Positions 42,063-51,884 of a DNA stretch of 64,000 bases are shown one piece after another (the stretch's first letter is position 1; every line of letters begins with the position of its first letter). The position numbers and the translations under genes are program-made. The DNA is from Enterococcus sp. HY326. Lineage in GTDB: Bacteria; Bacillota; Bacilli; Lactobacillales; Enterococcaceae. The stretch is taken from positions 124,001 to 188,000 of the forward strand of contig NZ_JANLGQ010000003.1 of assembly GCF_026157065.1 (NCBI RefSeq). Reading direction: 5' to 3'. The notes below the pieces were generated by a model. The model made no database searches and was not told the DNA's origin. It was given only the letters and a program-made list of their open reading frames with translations.

Positions 42063-43097
42063 ATGAAGGTCACAATCAAACAAATCGCTCAAGAAGCCGG
42101 TGTCAGTGTCACAACCGTTTCCAATGTGGTGAACAATAAGGCTCATCGGGTTTCTGCTGAGAAGAGAGAAATCATTCAAGCGATTATTAAAAAATATGAT
42201 TATGTTCCCAATATGAACGCCCGCTCGTTAGTCAACTCCTCTTCAAGACTAATTGGTCTGTTGTATTTTAGTCACGAGGCGGCGGGACCGGTTGATTTTT
42301 CCACCCCCTTTGCCTCAGAAGTGCTAGAAGGGGTCGAGCGGAAGGTCAAAGAGCTAGGCTATTTTACCTTGATTCATAATGTTACCAATGTTGATGAAAT
42401 TTTGACCATTCAAAATAATTGGCTGTTTGAAGGTTTTATCGCCGTTAGTTTTTCTCAGGAAATGTTTGAAAAAGTGCGGGGGAAATTAAAGGAGCCGACG
42501 ATTTTTGTCGATACCCATTTGGAGCCAAAGGTGTATCAAAGCTTAAAAGATTATCCAGACTGCTTTGTAATCAATACAGATGATTTTGAAATGGGTAAAA
42601 AAGCCACCCGCTATTTAATCAGTCAAGGCCATCGGCAAATTGCTTTTTTAAGTCATCACTTTGACGAAGAGCAGCCGGGGGTTATCAAAGAACGCTATCA
42701 CGGGTTTAAAGCAACGATGGAACAAGAGCAGCTGCCTTTAAGAGAAGAAAACTTTTTTTACGAGGAACAAATGTCCACGCTATTGGCGCAAATTGACAAT
42801 TTTACTGGTGTTGTTGTTGACGGCGATGATTTAGCGTTGCAGTTCATCCACTTTTTACGGGTGCATGGCAAAAAGGTGCCGGAGGATTTGTCGATTATCG
42901 GCTTTGATGATATTCGTTTTGCGGCATATAGCGACCCGCCGTTGACGACGATTCGTTTAAATCAAATCAATAAAGGCGAACAAGCGATGGAAATGCTTAT
43001 TAAGGAAATGCAAAAGCCCCAAGAAAAAAGGAAGCAATTGGTTTCTCTGCCAGGAGAATTAGTGATTCGTGAGACTGTCGGCAAACCAAAAAAATAA
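42063..43097 (+). CDS. LacI-family regulator
   Basis: 344-residue repressor. The helix-turn-helix is TIKQIAQEAGVSVTTVSNVVN, the hinge has YVPNMNARSLVNSSSR, and the sensor domain ends LSIIGFDDIRFAAYSDPPLTTI. AGAGGAGAAG lies upstream of the ATG. Two matching operators stand just ahead of the gene, so autoregulation is likely. It is followed after 31 bases by a Gfo/Idh/MocA oxidoreductase, so it probably governs the next three genes, and perhaps the divergent aroE-aroD. Confidence 0.87.
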   Translation: MKVTIKQIAQEAGVSVTTVSNVVNNKAHRVSAEKREIIQAIIKKYDYVPNMNARSLVNSSSRLIGLLYFSHEAAGPVDFSTPFASEVLEGVERKVKELGYFTLIHNVTNVDEILTIQNNWLFEGFIAVSFSQEMFEKVRGKLKEPTIFVDTHLEPKVYQSLKDYPDCFVINTDDFEMGKKATRYLISQGHRQIAFLSHHFDEEQPGVIKERYHGFKATMEQEQLPLREENFFYEEQMSTLLAQIDNFTGVVVDGDDLALQFIHFLRVHGKKVPEDLSIIGFDDIRFAAYSDPPLTTIRLNQINKGEQAMEMLIKEMQKPQEKRKQLVSLPGELVIRETVGKPKK

Positions 43098-43128
43098 AAA
43101 TGAAGTATTATCAGCAGGAGGAAATGAA

Positions 43129-44202
43129 ATGACTTTAAGAATTGGAATTATCGGTTGTGGCGGAATTGCCAATGGCAAACATATGCCGTCACTTGCGCAG
43201 GTTGCAGAAGTAGAAATGGTAGCCTTTTGTGACATTATTGAAGAGCGAGCGGTTAAAGCGAAGGCTGATTTTGGAACTGAGACAGCTGAAGTCTACACCG
43301 ATTATAAAAAAATGTTAGCAGAAGCGAAACTAGATGTTGTCCATGTCTGCACACCGAACAGCAGCCATGCGCCATTAACGATTGCAGCATTAGAAGCTGA
43401 CAATCATGTAATGTGTGAAAAACCGATGGCCAAAACCAGCGCTGAAGCCAAAGAAATGATTGCGGCAGCTAAACGAACCGGCAAAAAATTAACGATTGGT
43501 TATCAAAATCGTTTCCGGACAGATTCTCAATACTTGCATGAAGTGTGTTCAGATGGTGAATTAGGCGATATTTATTTCGGCAAAGCCCATGCAATTCGCC
43601 GGCGGGCAGTCCCAACTTGGGGCGTTTTCCTAGATGAAGAAGCGCAAGGGGGCGGACCATTAATTGATATCGGCACCCACGCTTTAGATTTAACTTTGTG
43701 GATGATGAATAATTACAAACCAAAATTTGTGGTCGGTAAAGCCTATCATCAATTATCGCAAACTAAAAATGCCGCAAATGCTTGGGGACCATGGGACCCA
43801 GACAAATTCACAGTAGAGGATTCCGCATTTGGTTTTATCACGATGGAAAATGGCGCGACAATCTTCTTAGAATCCAGCTGGGCTTTAAACAGCTTAGATG
43901 TCAAAGAAGCTAAAACCACTTTAGCTGGAACTAAAGGCGGCGCTGATATGAATGACGGCCTGAGCATTAACGGCGAAGACCACGGTCTTTTATACGAAAA
44001 GAAAATTGAGTTGGAAACAGGTGGCGTTGATTTTTATGATGGTGCTGGTGATGATCCTGCCTTAAAAGAAGCAGAATCTTGGGTGGCAGCCATTTTAAAT
44101 GATACCGAACCCGTTGTGAAGCCAGAAGAAGCGCTAGTAGTGACAGAAATATTGGAAGCTATTTACCAATCTTCAGCAAAAGGCGAGCCCGTCTTTTTAT
44201 AA
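43129..44202 (+). CDS. Gfo/Idh/MocA-family oxidoreductase
   Basis: 357-residue NAD(P)-dependent dehydrogenase. The Rossmann start is RIGIIGCGGIANGKHMPSL, the catalytic EKP appears in NHVMCEKPMAKT, and GGGPLIDIGTHALDLTLWMM carries the Asp/His pair of the active site. CAGGAGG precedes the ATG at 43129, chosen over an upstream in-frame start that overlaps the LacI gene. Family members oxidise sugars or inositols, often at C3. A TIM-barrel isomerase and a second family member follow. Confidence 0.88.
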   Translation: MTLRIGIIGCGGIANGKHMPSLAQVAEVEMVAFCDIIEERAVKAKADFGTETAEVYTDYKKMLAEAKLDVVHVCTPNSSHAPLTIAALEADNHVMCEKPMAKTSAEAKEMIAAAKRTGKKLTIGYQNRFRTDSQYLHEVCSDGELGDIYFGKAHAIRRRAVPTWGVFLDEEAQGGGPLIDIGTHALDLTLWMMNNYKPKFVVGKAYHQLSQTKNAANAWGPWDPDKFTVEDSAFGFITMENGATIFLESSWALNSLDVKEAKTTLAGTKGGADMNDGLSINGEDHGLLYEKKIELETGGVDFYDGAGDDPALKEAESWVAAILNDTEPVVKPEEALVVTEILEAIYQSSAKGEPVFL

Positions 44203-44214
44203 AAAATAGCTGCT

Positions 44215-44242
44215 AGCTTACTTTGAAAAAAGTAGTAAGCGG
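44215..44242 (+). other. Small hairpin between oxidoreductase and isomerase genes
   Basis: GCTTACT pairs with AGTAAGC across a short loop shortly after the oxidoreductase stop. No T tract. The gap of about 173 bases holds no gene. Confidence 0.4.
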
Positions 44243-44375
44243 TCAATCTAAAGAAGACAGTGAGAATAATTTTATCGACGTGGGCCGTTGACGACAGCGG
44301 CTTACGATTTTCAAAATTGATAAACTGTGTAAGGTTAAAGAAAATAGTTTAACAAATACTAGGAGGAATTTTTAG

Positions 44376-45344
44376 ATGAAATTAGGCGTATTTACCCCAT
44401 TATTTAACAACTTGAGCTTTGATGAAATGATTGATGTAGTGTCTAAAAAAGGCTTGGAAGCAGTCGAAATTGGGACTGGCGGTTCTCCCGGCAATGCCCA
44501 TTTAGATATTGATAAATTATTGGCATCTAGTGATGAAAGAAAAGATTATTTGGCAAAATTAGCGGACAAAGGCTTGAGCATCTCAGCTTTGAGTGCCCAT
44601 CATAATCCAATTTCACCAAATGCAGCTGTTGCTAAAGAGGCCGATGAATTATTACAAAAAACCATTAAATTGGCTAGCCTGATGAACGTTGAAGTTGTCA
44701 ACGGCTTCTCTGGAGTTGCCGGCGGAAATGCTACCGATACACAAGTGAACTGGCCCGTTTTACCATGGCCAACTGAATATACTGACAGCTATGAATATCA
44801 ATGGGACCAAAAACTGATTCCTTATTGGAAAAATATCAACGGCATTGCTGAAAGTGCCGGCGTGAAAATCGGGATTGAATTACACGGTGGATTTTTAGCC
44901 CACACACCTTATACAATGTTGCACCTGCGAGATGCAGCCGGCAAAGCCATCGGTTGTAATTTAGATCCAAGTCATTTGTGGTGGCAAGGAATTGATCCAG
45001 TTGCAGCGGTTAAAATTTTAGGTGCTGACAATGCGATTCATCATTTCCATGCAAAGGATACGTATTTAGATCAAGACAATATTAATATGCATGGTTTAAC
45101 AGATATGCAGCCTTACAGCAATGTTAAAACGCGGGCTTGGACTTTCCGTTCTGTTGGTTGTGGTCATGACTTGAAAGTTTGGTCAGATATTATTTCAGCG
45201 TTGCGGATTTACGGCTACGATTATGTCTTAAGTATCGAACACGAAGACCCAATTATGTCGATTGATGAAGGTTTAAATCGGGCAATCACCAACTTAAGAA
45301 GTGTAATGATTAAAGATATGCCGGCTGATATGTGGTGGGCATAA
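44376..45344 (+). CDS. Sugar-phosphate isomerase/epimerase-family TIM barrel
   Basis: 322-residue protein of the xylose-isomerase-like fold. Metal-ligand regions are visible: GIELHGG (Glu), CNLDPSHLWWQG (Asp, His), HFHAKDT (His) and SIEHEDP (Glu). It sits between two Gfo/Idh/MocA oxidoreductases, a combination used in inositol catabolism and in 3-keto-glycoside cleavage. ACTAGGAGG precedes the ATG. Whether it acts as isomerase, epimerase or lyase cannot be decided. Confidence 0.85.
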   Translation: MKLGVFTPLFNNLSFDEMIDVVSKKGLEAVEIGTGGSPGNAHLDIDKLLASSDERKDYLAKLADKGLSISALSAHHNPISPNAAVAKEADELLQKTIKLASLMNVEVVNGFSGVAGGNATDTQVNWPVLPWPTEYTDSYEYQWDQKLIPYWKNINGIAESAGVKIGIELHGGFLAHTPYTMLHLRDAAGKAIGCNLDPSHLWWQGIDPVAAVKILGADNAIHHFHAKDTYLDQDNINMHGLTDMQPYSNVKTRAWTFRSVGCGHDLKVWSDIISALRIYGYDYVLSIEHEDPIMSIDEGLNRAITNLRSVMIKDMPADMWWA

Positions 45345-45443
45345 GCATTAAGTAAAAAATCGTTCGAGGCTGTGCTGGAAGTCTTATTATCAGAAGGGAT
45401 AGCCTCGACGTTAGTTGCAAAATTATTTTTTAGGAGGCAGCTT

Positions 45444-46490
45444 ATGAACTTAGCAGTAATCGGCTACGGAGGCATGGGAAGCTATCATGTAAAAACTTTG
45501 ATTCCTGAACAAAATCCCGGCGTCCAAGTTGTCGGTATTTATGATATTGATCCAACCCGTCAAAAAGAAGCGGAAAAAAATGGTCTGCAGGTGTTTCCTG
45601 ATTTAGAGACACTGTTGGCAGATAAAAAGGTCGAGGCAGTCTTGATTGCCACGCCTAATGACAGCCATAAAGAATTGGCAATTGCCAGTTTGAAAGCAGG
45701 CAAGCAGGTTATTTGTGAAAAACCGGTGGCGATGAATGTGGCCGATCTGGATGAAATTTTAGCAGTAGCTGAAGAAACCGGTAATACGTTTATGGTCCAT
45801 CAAAATCGCCGTTGGGATCCAGATTTTTTAATTATTCGGGACTTGTATCGTCAAAAACAAATTGGCGATTTATTTCAAATCGAATCGCGGGTGCAGGGTG
45901 CGAACGGAATTCCCGGCGACTGGCGCCATTTGAAACAGCATGGTGGCGGTATGATCTTAGACTGGGGCGTGCATTTGTTTGACCAAATGCTTTTTCTAGT
46001 CGACAGTCCGATTAAAGACATCGCCGTTGATTTGAGTTTTATTTTAGGGGATGAAGTCGATGATGGTTTTATCGTTTATCTGACTTTTGAAGATGGTCTG
46101 CGGAGTTTAATTGAAGTGGGAACTACGAATTATACGAAGCTACCACGTTGGTATGTGAAGGGCATTAAAGGCACCGCCAAAATTGATGACTGGGATTTAT
46201 CTGGAGAAATTATTGCCAGTGCTGAGAATGCTTACGCCGCTGCACCTGCGCCGATTCAAGCCGGCGTCGGTCTAACTAAAACGATGGCTCCGCCTTCAGA
46301 GGATGCAGTGGAAGTGTTAAGTTTCCCTGAGGCTAAAGCGGAATACCCAACTTTTTATGAAAATTTTGCTGCAGTCGTCGCTGGTCAAGCGGAACCAATT
46401 GTCAAAAATGCTGAGGTTCGCCGAGTGATGCTCTTGATTGAAAAGATTTTTGAATTAGCGGAGGAAGAAGCAACGAGTTTAAATTTATAA
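45444..46490 (+). CDS. Gfo/Idh/MocA-family oxidoreductase (second)
   Basis: 348-residue dehydrogenase. It has NLAVIGYGGMGSYHVKTL at the Rossmann start, EKPVAMNVADLDEIL with the catalytic Lys, HQNRRWDPDFLIIRDLY, and GGGMILDWGVHLFDQMLFL in the active site. TTAGGAGG supports the ATG at 45444. It is distinct from the family member two genes upstream (different substrate loop), so the two probably act on different intermediates or in opposite directions. Confidence 0.88.
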   Translation: MNLAVIGYGGMGSYHVKTLIPEQNPGVQVVGIYDIDPTRQKEAEKNGLQVFPDLETLLADKKVEAVLIATPNDSHKELAIASLKAGKQVICEKPVAMNVADLDEILAVAEETGNTFMVHQNRRWDPDFLIIRDLYRQKQIGDLFQIESRVQGANGIPGDWRHLKQHGGGMILDWGVHLFDQMLFLVDSPIKDIAVDLSFILGDEVDDGFIVYLTFEDGLRSLIEVGTTNYTKLPRWYVKGIKGTAKIDDWDLSGEIIASAENAYAAAPAPIQAGVGLTKTMAPPSEDAVEVLSFPEAKAEYPTFYENFAAVVAGQAEPIVKNAEVRRVMLLIEKIFELAEEEATSLNL

Positions 46491-46498
46491 AAGAATGT

Positions 46499-46558
46499 CG
46501 AGAGGCAGTCGTCTACTGAAATGCGTGGGGAGACGAAACTGCTTCTCGCTATTTTTTT
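46499..46558 (+). terminator. Terminator after the oxidoreductase cluster
   Basis: CGAGAGGCAGT pairs with ACTGCTTCTCG, with GTCT/AGAC nested inside, and is followed by seven T. Confidence 0.85.
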
Positions 46559-46727
46559 GTCTAAAAATGCTGTGGGAAATTTCCCAGCACCTGACACTTT
46601 AGTTCATTCAATGGCGCTAGTTCCCAAGATCAACTGAAAGTATTGAAAGCGGATACGAGGGTTGGTATAACTAATGTACAAGCAAGAAGAATTATTTTTT
46701 GCACAGAGAAGAGGAGGAAGTTCACTT

Positions 46728-48326
46728 ATGATGGAAAAGATCCAACGCTTTGGCGGGGCTATGTTTACACCGGTTTTACTATTTTCTTTTTCCGGGATTA
46801 TGTTGGCGGTAGCAATTATTTTTAAAAATCCGTTAATTATTGGCAGCATCGCTAATGAAGGAACCACCTGGTACAACATTTGGACCATTATTGAAAATGG
46901 TGCTTGGACCGTATTTAATCAAATGGAATTATTATTTGTCATCGGCTTGCCGATTGGTCTAGCTAAAAAGGCGAATGCCCGCGCTGCGCTTGAGGCTTTT
47001 GTCGTTTATCTGACAGCTCAATATTTTATCGGCAGCATGTTAGAATTTTTCGGTGATTTTTTCGGAGTCAACTACAATCAAGAGGTTGGCGGCGAAAGCG
47101 GCTTGAAATTAATCGCCGGTATCAAAACCTTAGACACTAGTATTGTCGGCGCAATTTTAATTTCAGCGATTGTTGTTTTTCTCCACAATCGTTACTTCGA
47201 TACAAAATTGCCAGATTTCTTGGGAGTTTTCCAAGGTTCATCCTTTGTTGTAATTTTAGGATTTTTCGTGATGTTACCTGTCGCTTTTCTATTCTGTCTG
47301 ATTTGGCCGAAAGTTCAAATGGGTATCGGTTCAATGCAAGGATTTCTAGCAAGTGCCGGCGTCTTCGGCGTTTGGCTCTACACCTTCTTGGAACGAATAC
47401 TGATTCCGACCGGGCTGCATCATTTCATTTACACACCGTTTATCTATGGCCCAGCAGTTGTTGAAGGCGGAATTGCCAGTTACTGGGTGGCACATTTAAA
47501 TGAGTTCTCACAAACGACTACACCGCTAAAACAATTGTTCCCAGAAGGCGGCTTTGCTTTACACGGAAACTCAAAAATCTTCGCTTCACCGGGGATTGCG
47601 GCAGCCTTTTACTTTACTGCAAAACCTGAAAATAAGAAAAAAGTCTTGGCAATTTTAATTCCTGCAACTTTGACAGCTGTCTTAGCTGGGATTACTGAGC
47701 CGCTAGAATTTACTTTCCTATTTGTTTCACCTGCATTGTTTGCGGTTCACGCTTTCTTAGCCGCTTCAATGTCTGCAACCATGTATGCCTTCGGAGTTGT
47801 TGGCGATATGGGTAGTGGTCTAATTGACTTGCTTGCGAAAAACTGGATTCCATTATTTGCCAATCACAGCGGCATGATTTTTACGCAACTTGCTATTGGG
47901 TTAGGATTTACGCTTATTTACTTCTTGGTTTTCCGTTTCTTGATTTTGAAATTTAACTTTGCGACACCAGGACGGGAACCAGATGCAGAGGAAATTAAAC
48001 TGCATACCAAAAAAGATTATAAAGCCAAACAAGCGGATGATGCTGCCGGAGCCGGAGCCTTAGCTGGTGGCAACCAATATACTGAACAGGCCGCTATCTA
48101 TCTAGAAGCTTTTGGCGGTTCTGACAATATTGATAAGGTCAACAACTGTGCGACTCGTTTAAGGATTACCGTTAAAGATGAAAATCTGGTAGGAGCTGAC
48201 GATGAATTTCGAGCAGGCGGAGCCCACGGGGTTGTCCGCAAAGGCAACGCCTTCCAAGTTATTGTTGGCTTAGATGTTCCACAGGTCAGAGAACAATTTG
48301 AACAATTATTACAAGTTAACGACTAA
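46728..48326 (+). CDS. Alpha-glucoside PTS EIICB component
   Basis: 532-residue PTS permease in the order EIIC-linker-EIIB. The membrane part (about ten helices) carries GLHHFIYTPFIYGPAVVEGG and LAGITEPLEFTFLFVSP, typical of the maltose/alpha-glucoside branch. The C-terminal EIIB has the phospho-cysteine in VNNCATRLRITVKD. No EIIA is fused; a separate EIIA gene lies at 51158. GAGGAGG supports the ATG at 46728. The next gene is a GH4 phospho-alpha-glucosidase, which fixes the substrate class. Confidence 0.9.
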   Translation: MMEKIQRFGGAMFTPVLLFSFSGIMLAVAIIFKNPLIIGSIANEGTTWYNIWTIIENGAWTVFNQMELLFVIGLPIGLAKKANARAALEAFVVYLTAQYFIGSMLEFFGDFFGVNYNQEVGGESGLKLIAGIKTLDTSIVGAILISAIVVFLHNRYFDTKLPDFLGVFQGSSFVVILGFFVMLPVAFLFCLIWPKVQMGIGSMQGFLASAGVFGVWLYTFLERILIPTGLHHFIYTPFIYGPAVVEGGIASYWVAHLNEFSQTTTPLKQLFPEGGFALHGNSKIFASPGIAAAFYFTAKPENKKKVLAILIPATLTAVLAGITEPLEFTFLFVSPALFAVHAFLAASMSATMYAFGVVGDMGSGLIDLLAKNWIPLFANHSGMIFTQLAIGLGFTLIYFLVFRFLILKFNFATPGREPDAEEIKLHTKKDYKAKQADDAAGAGALAGGNQYTEQAAIYLEAFGGSDNIDKVNNCATRLRITVKDENLVGADDEFRAGGAHGVVRKGNAFQVIVGLDVPQVREQFEQLLQVND

Positions 48327-49685
<1,359 letters not shown>

Positions 49686-49742
49686 AGAGTCAATCTTTAA
49701 ACAAGTGAAATTAAAATAAACTGAATTACGCTAAAGGAGGCT

Positions 49743-49768
49743 GGGGATTTTTAGGCAGCTAAATCCCC
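49743..49768 (+). other. Hairpin before the RpiR gene
   Basis: GGGGATTT pairs with AAATCCCC around a ten-base loop within the 246-base gap between the GH4 and RpiR genes. No T tract; role unclear. Confidence 0.45.
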
Positions 49769-49931
49769 TAAATTTAGCCTTAAAAGCTCCAGTCTAACTT
49801 TTAGCAATTTCAATTTGTCGCAACGCTTGAGAAAACTTCTTGATTTTTCACCAACATAAAAAAGTTTCCATTCATATTTTTTCTTATTTCTTCTATAATA
49901 AATAAAAGAGAATGAAGAAAAGAGGCCGATT

Positions 49932-50717
49932 ATGAATTTGGAAACGATTGCGCGCCAGCATCAAAAGGATTTAGGTGAGTTGGACCAAGAAATTTTGGCA
50001 TATATCATTGACAATCAGGCGTTAGTAACTAAAATGAGCATCATCGAATTAGGCGAGGCTGTCCATACGTCAAAATCAACAATTTTACGTTTGACGAAAA
50101 AGATTGGCTTTACCGGATTTTCTGAGTTTAAGTATTTTATTAAGCAAAATCAGCAGGAGGATACCACCGCTGATAGGGTAGATATTTTTGACGCCCAGCA
50201 ACAGGATATCCAGCGGACGATTGCTTATTTAGATAATGTCGATTTCAGTCGCATCTTACAGGAGATGCATCGTTCAGAAACGATTTACTGCTATGGCACT
50301 GGCTATTCTCAACGGAAAATTGTCGATGAATTTTCCAAGATGATGATGGCGGTTGAAAAGCGGGTGATTTGTCTGCCCAACAGCACCGAATTTGATATGG
50401 CAATGCCGATGATTAAAAAAACTGATATGGTGATTTTTGTTTCATTAAGCGGTGAAACGGAAGAGGTCAAAGAAAATTTGATTTCTCTGAAGATGCGGGG
50501 CATCACCACGATGGCCTTCACAGCTTTTGGCGACAACTTCTTTAGTAAAAATGCTGACTATGCCCTGTTTTATTACATAACGCCGATTGCAGTCGGCAAA
50601 AAATCCTATGTCACCAGCTTGGTGAGTCTCAGCTGTGGCATGGATTATCTTTTTAGAAAGTTTGGTGAATATCTTTATGATCTTAACGAAAGCGATGAAC
50701 TGGCTGACACCGAATAG
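49932..50717 (+). CDS. RpiR/MurR-family regulator
   Basis: 261-residue regulator. The N-terminal HTH_6 domain contains MSIIELGEAVHTSKSTILRLTKKIGFTG. The C-terminal SIS domain has YGTGYSQRKIVDEFSKMM and FVSLSGETEEVKENLISL and binds a sugar phosphate. It resembles the regulators (GlvR, MalR-type) of alpha-glucoside PTS genes. AGAGGCC lies before the ATG. It probably activates or represses the EIICB and GH4 genes in response to a phospho-disaccharide. Confidence 0.9.
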   Translation: MNLETIARQHQKDLGELDQEILAYIIDNQALVTKMSIIELGEAVHTSKSTILRLTKKIGFTGFSEFKYFIKQNQQEDTTADRVDIFDAQQQDIQRTIAYLDNVDFSRILQEMHRSETIYCYGTGYSQRKIVDEFSKMMMAVEKRVICLPNSTEFDMAMPMIKKTDMVIFVSLSGETEEVKENLISLKMRGITTMAFTAFGDNFFSKNADYALFYYITPIAVGKKSYVTSLVSLSCGMDYLFRKFGEYLYDLNESDELADTE

Positions 50718-51147
50718 AATTAAACATGTTGTAATTGGGTATTGGCTATTGCTGCCGGTGTTATTTTACAGTTTTGTGCTACTGTTTGCTTTTAATAGTC
50801 AAAGCAGTTTTACAACACTGATTGCCGAAGTACCTTCTTTGACGCTGACCTTTCTTTTGACGTGTCTGATGTTACTACTGGCTTTTCTAATGTATACTTT
50901 ATCCAAGGATCAAAATAATCAGCAGTTGTTAAAGCGTTTTGTGATTTTTGCTTTGGTTCAGCAGGTGGCAACGGCTAATTTAATTGGTGCTGCTTTGGTC
51001 TTCGCATATTTCAAATCCATGAAACACCAACCGATTGCAGCAGGTGTTGCCACAACGAAAACACAGTTTGAAAGCTATTTGCTGATGGGCCTAATTGGTT
51101 TATTATCCATTTTAGTTGTCGCTTTGACCTTAATCACGAATTTCTAG
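50677..51147 (+). CDS. Four-helix membrane protein in the alpha-glucoside locus
   Basis: About 157 residues with four transmembrane segments; family not recognised. It overlaps the end of the RpiR gene. ATG codons at 50677 and 50695 are both possible; I give 50677 because GGTGA lies about nine bases ahead. It sits between the regulator and the EIIA gene, so it is co-transcribed with the PTS genes. Its role there is unknown. Confidence 0.65.
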   Translation: MILTKAMNWLTPNRIKHVVIGYWLLLPVLFYSFVLLFAFNSQSSFTTLIAEVPSLTLTFLLTCLMLLLAFLMYTLSKDQNNQQLLKRFVIFALVQQVATANLIGAALVFAYFKSMKHQPIAAGVATTKTQFESYLLMGLIGLLSILVVALTLITNF

Positions 51148-51157
51148 GAGGAAAAAT

Positions 51158-51625
51158 ATGTTTGGTTTTAAGAAGAAAAAGAAAAAAGAAGTTTTTGTGC
51201 CGGTCGACGGCGAATTAATTTTATTAGAAAAAGTCGCTGACCCCGTATTTGCCCAAGGGATGATGGGGGCCGGCTATGCTGTTGAACCGGCCAATGGGGA
51301 AGTTTATTCACCGGTTGTCGGCAAAGTTGCTTCCATCTTTCCAACAAAACATGCGGTTGGTTTAGTCATGGAGGATGGCACCGAAGTTTTAGTCCATCTG
51401 GGAATCGATACGGTAGAATTAGATGGCGCCGGCTTTACAAGTTATGTCAACGCAGGCGACAAGGTGGATCAAGACACCAAATTAATCTCAATGGACCTAG
51501 CAACCTTAAAAAGCAATGACAAGCCAGCCACAGTGATGGTTCTCTTCCCCGGGAAAATGGGCGAGACCTTTACCATCAACGAAGGCCCAGTCAAAAAAGG
51601 TGAAGTGGTTTTGGAATTGGAATAA
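51158..51625 (+). CDS. PTS EIIA, glucose-family (Crr-like)
   Basis: 155-residue soluble phosphocarrier. PVDGELILLEKVADPVFAQ starts the domain and the phosphorylated His lies in EVLVHLGIDTVEL; TKHAVGLVMEDG holds the second conserved His. AGGAGG precedes the ATG, ten bases after the membrane-protein gene. It supplies the missing EIIA for the EIICB at 46728 and closes the operon. Confidence 0.93.
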   Translation: MFGFKKKKKKEVFVPVDGELILLEKVADPVFAQGMMGAGYAVEPANGEVYSPVVGKVASIFPTKHAVGLVMEDGTEVLVHLGIDTVELDGAGFTSYVNAGDKVDQDTKLISMDLATLKSNDKPATVMVLFPGKMGETFTINEGPVKKGEVVLELE

Positions 51626-51637
51626 TAAGAAATATTG

Positions 51638-51674
51638 AACTCCAGCTCGTTTTTCAACGGGCTGGAGTTTTTTT
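51638..51674 (+). terminator. Terminator after the alpha-glucoside locus
   Basis: AACTCCAGC pairs with GCTGGAGTT, followed by seven T. Confidence 0.92.
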
Positions 51675-51713
51675 GTGTTGTCTCACCTAGGCCCCCCCAT
51701 TCCAAAATCCCCA

Positions 51714-51761
51714 TATAAAGATAGCATAAAGAAATATCTAAACTTTAACACTATCTTTATA
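51714..51761. promoter_or_regulatory. Inverted repeat ahead of kdpF
   Basis: TATAAAGATAG (51714-51724) and CTATCTTTATA (51751-51761) are perfect 11-base arms 26 bases apart, ending 42 bases before the kdpF start. It could be a KdpE binding region or an mRNA hairpin. A clean promoter could not be assigned. Confidence 0.5.
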
Positions 51762-51803
51762 CCCCTTTAGGTAAGCTAAACATGTAAAGGAGACGTGACG
51801 TTT

Positions 51804-51884
51804 ATGAATCTGGTTTTGGGGCTTTTAAGTCTGTTAATCATGGTTTACTTATTTTGGTATTTATTTAAGGGGGATCAACAATGA
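51804..51884 (+). CDS. kdpF: KdpF, small subunit of the potassium pump
   Basis: 26-residue peptide, essentially a single transmembrane helix (MNLVLGLLSLLIMVYLFWYL) with a short charged end. AAGGAGA lies upstream of the ATG. Its stop codon overlaps the kdpA start in ATGA. Position, size and composition match KdpF, which stabilises the KdpFABC complex in the membrane. Confidence 0.85.
   Translation: MNLVLGLLSLLIMVYLFWYLFKGDQQ

Noticed and set aside
51690-51804. c-di-AMP (ydaO) riboswitch before kdp
   Set aside because: The region is too short and lacks the conserved core; only a simple inverted repeat is present.
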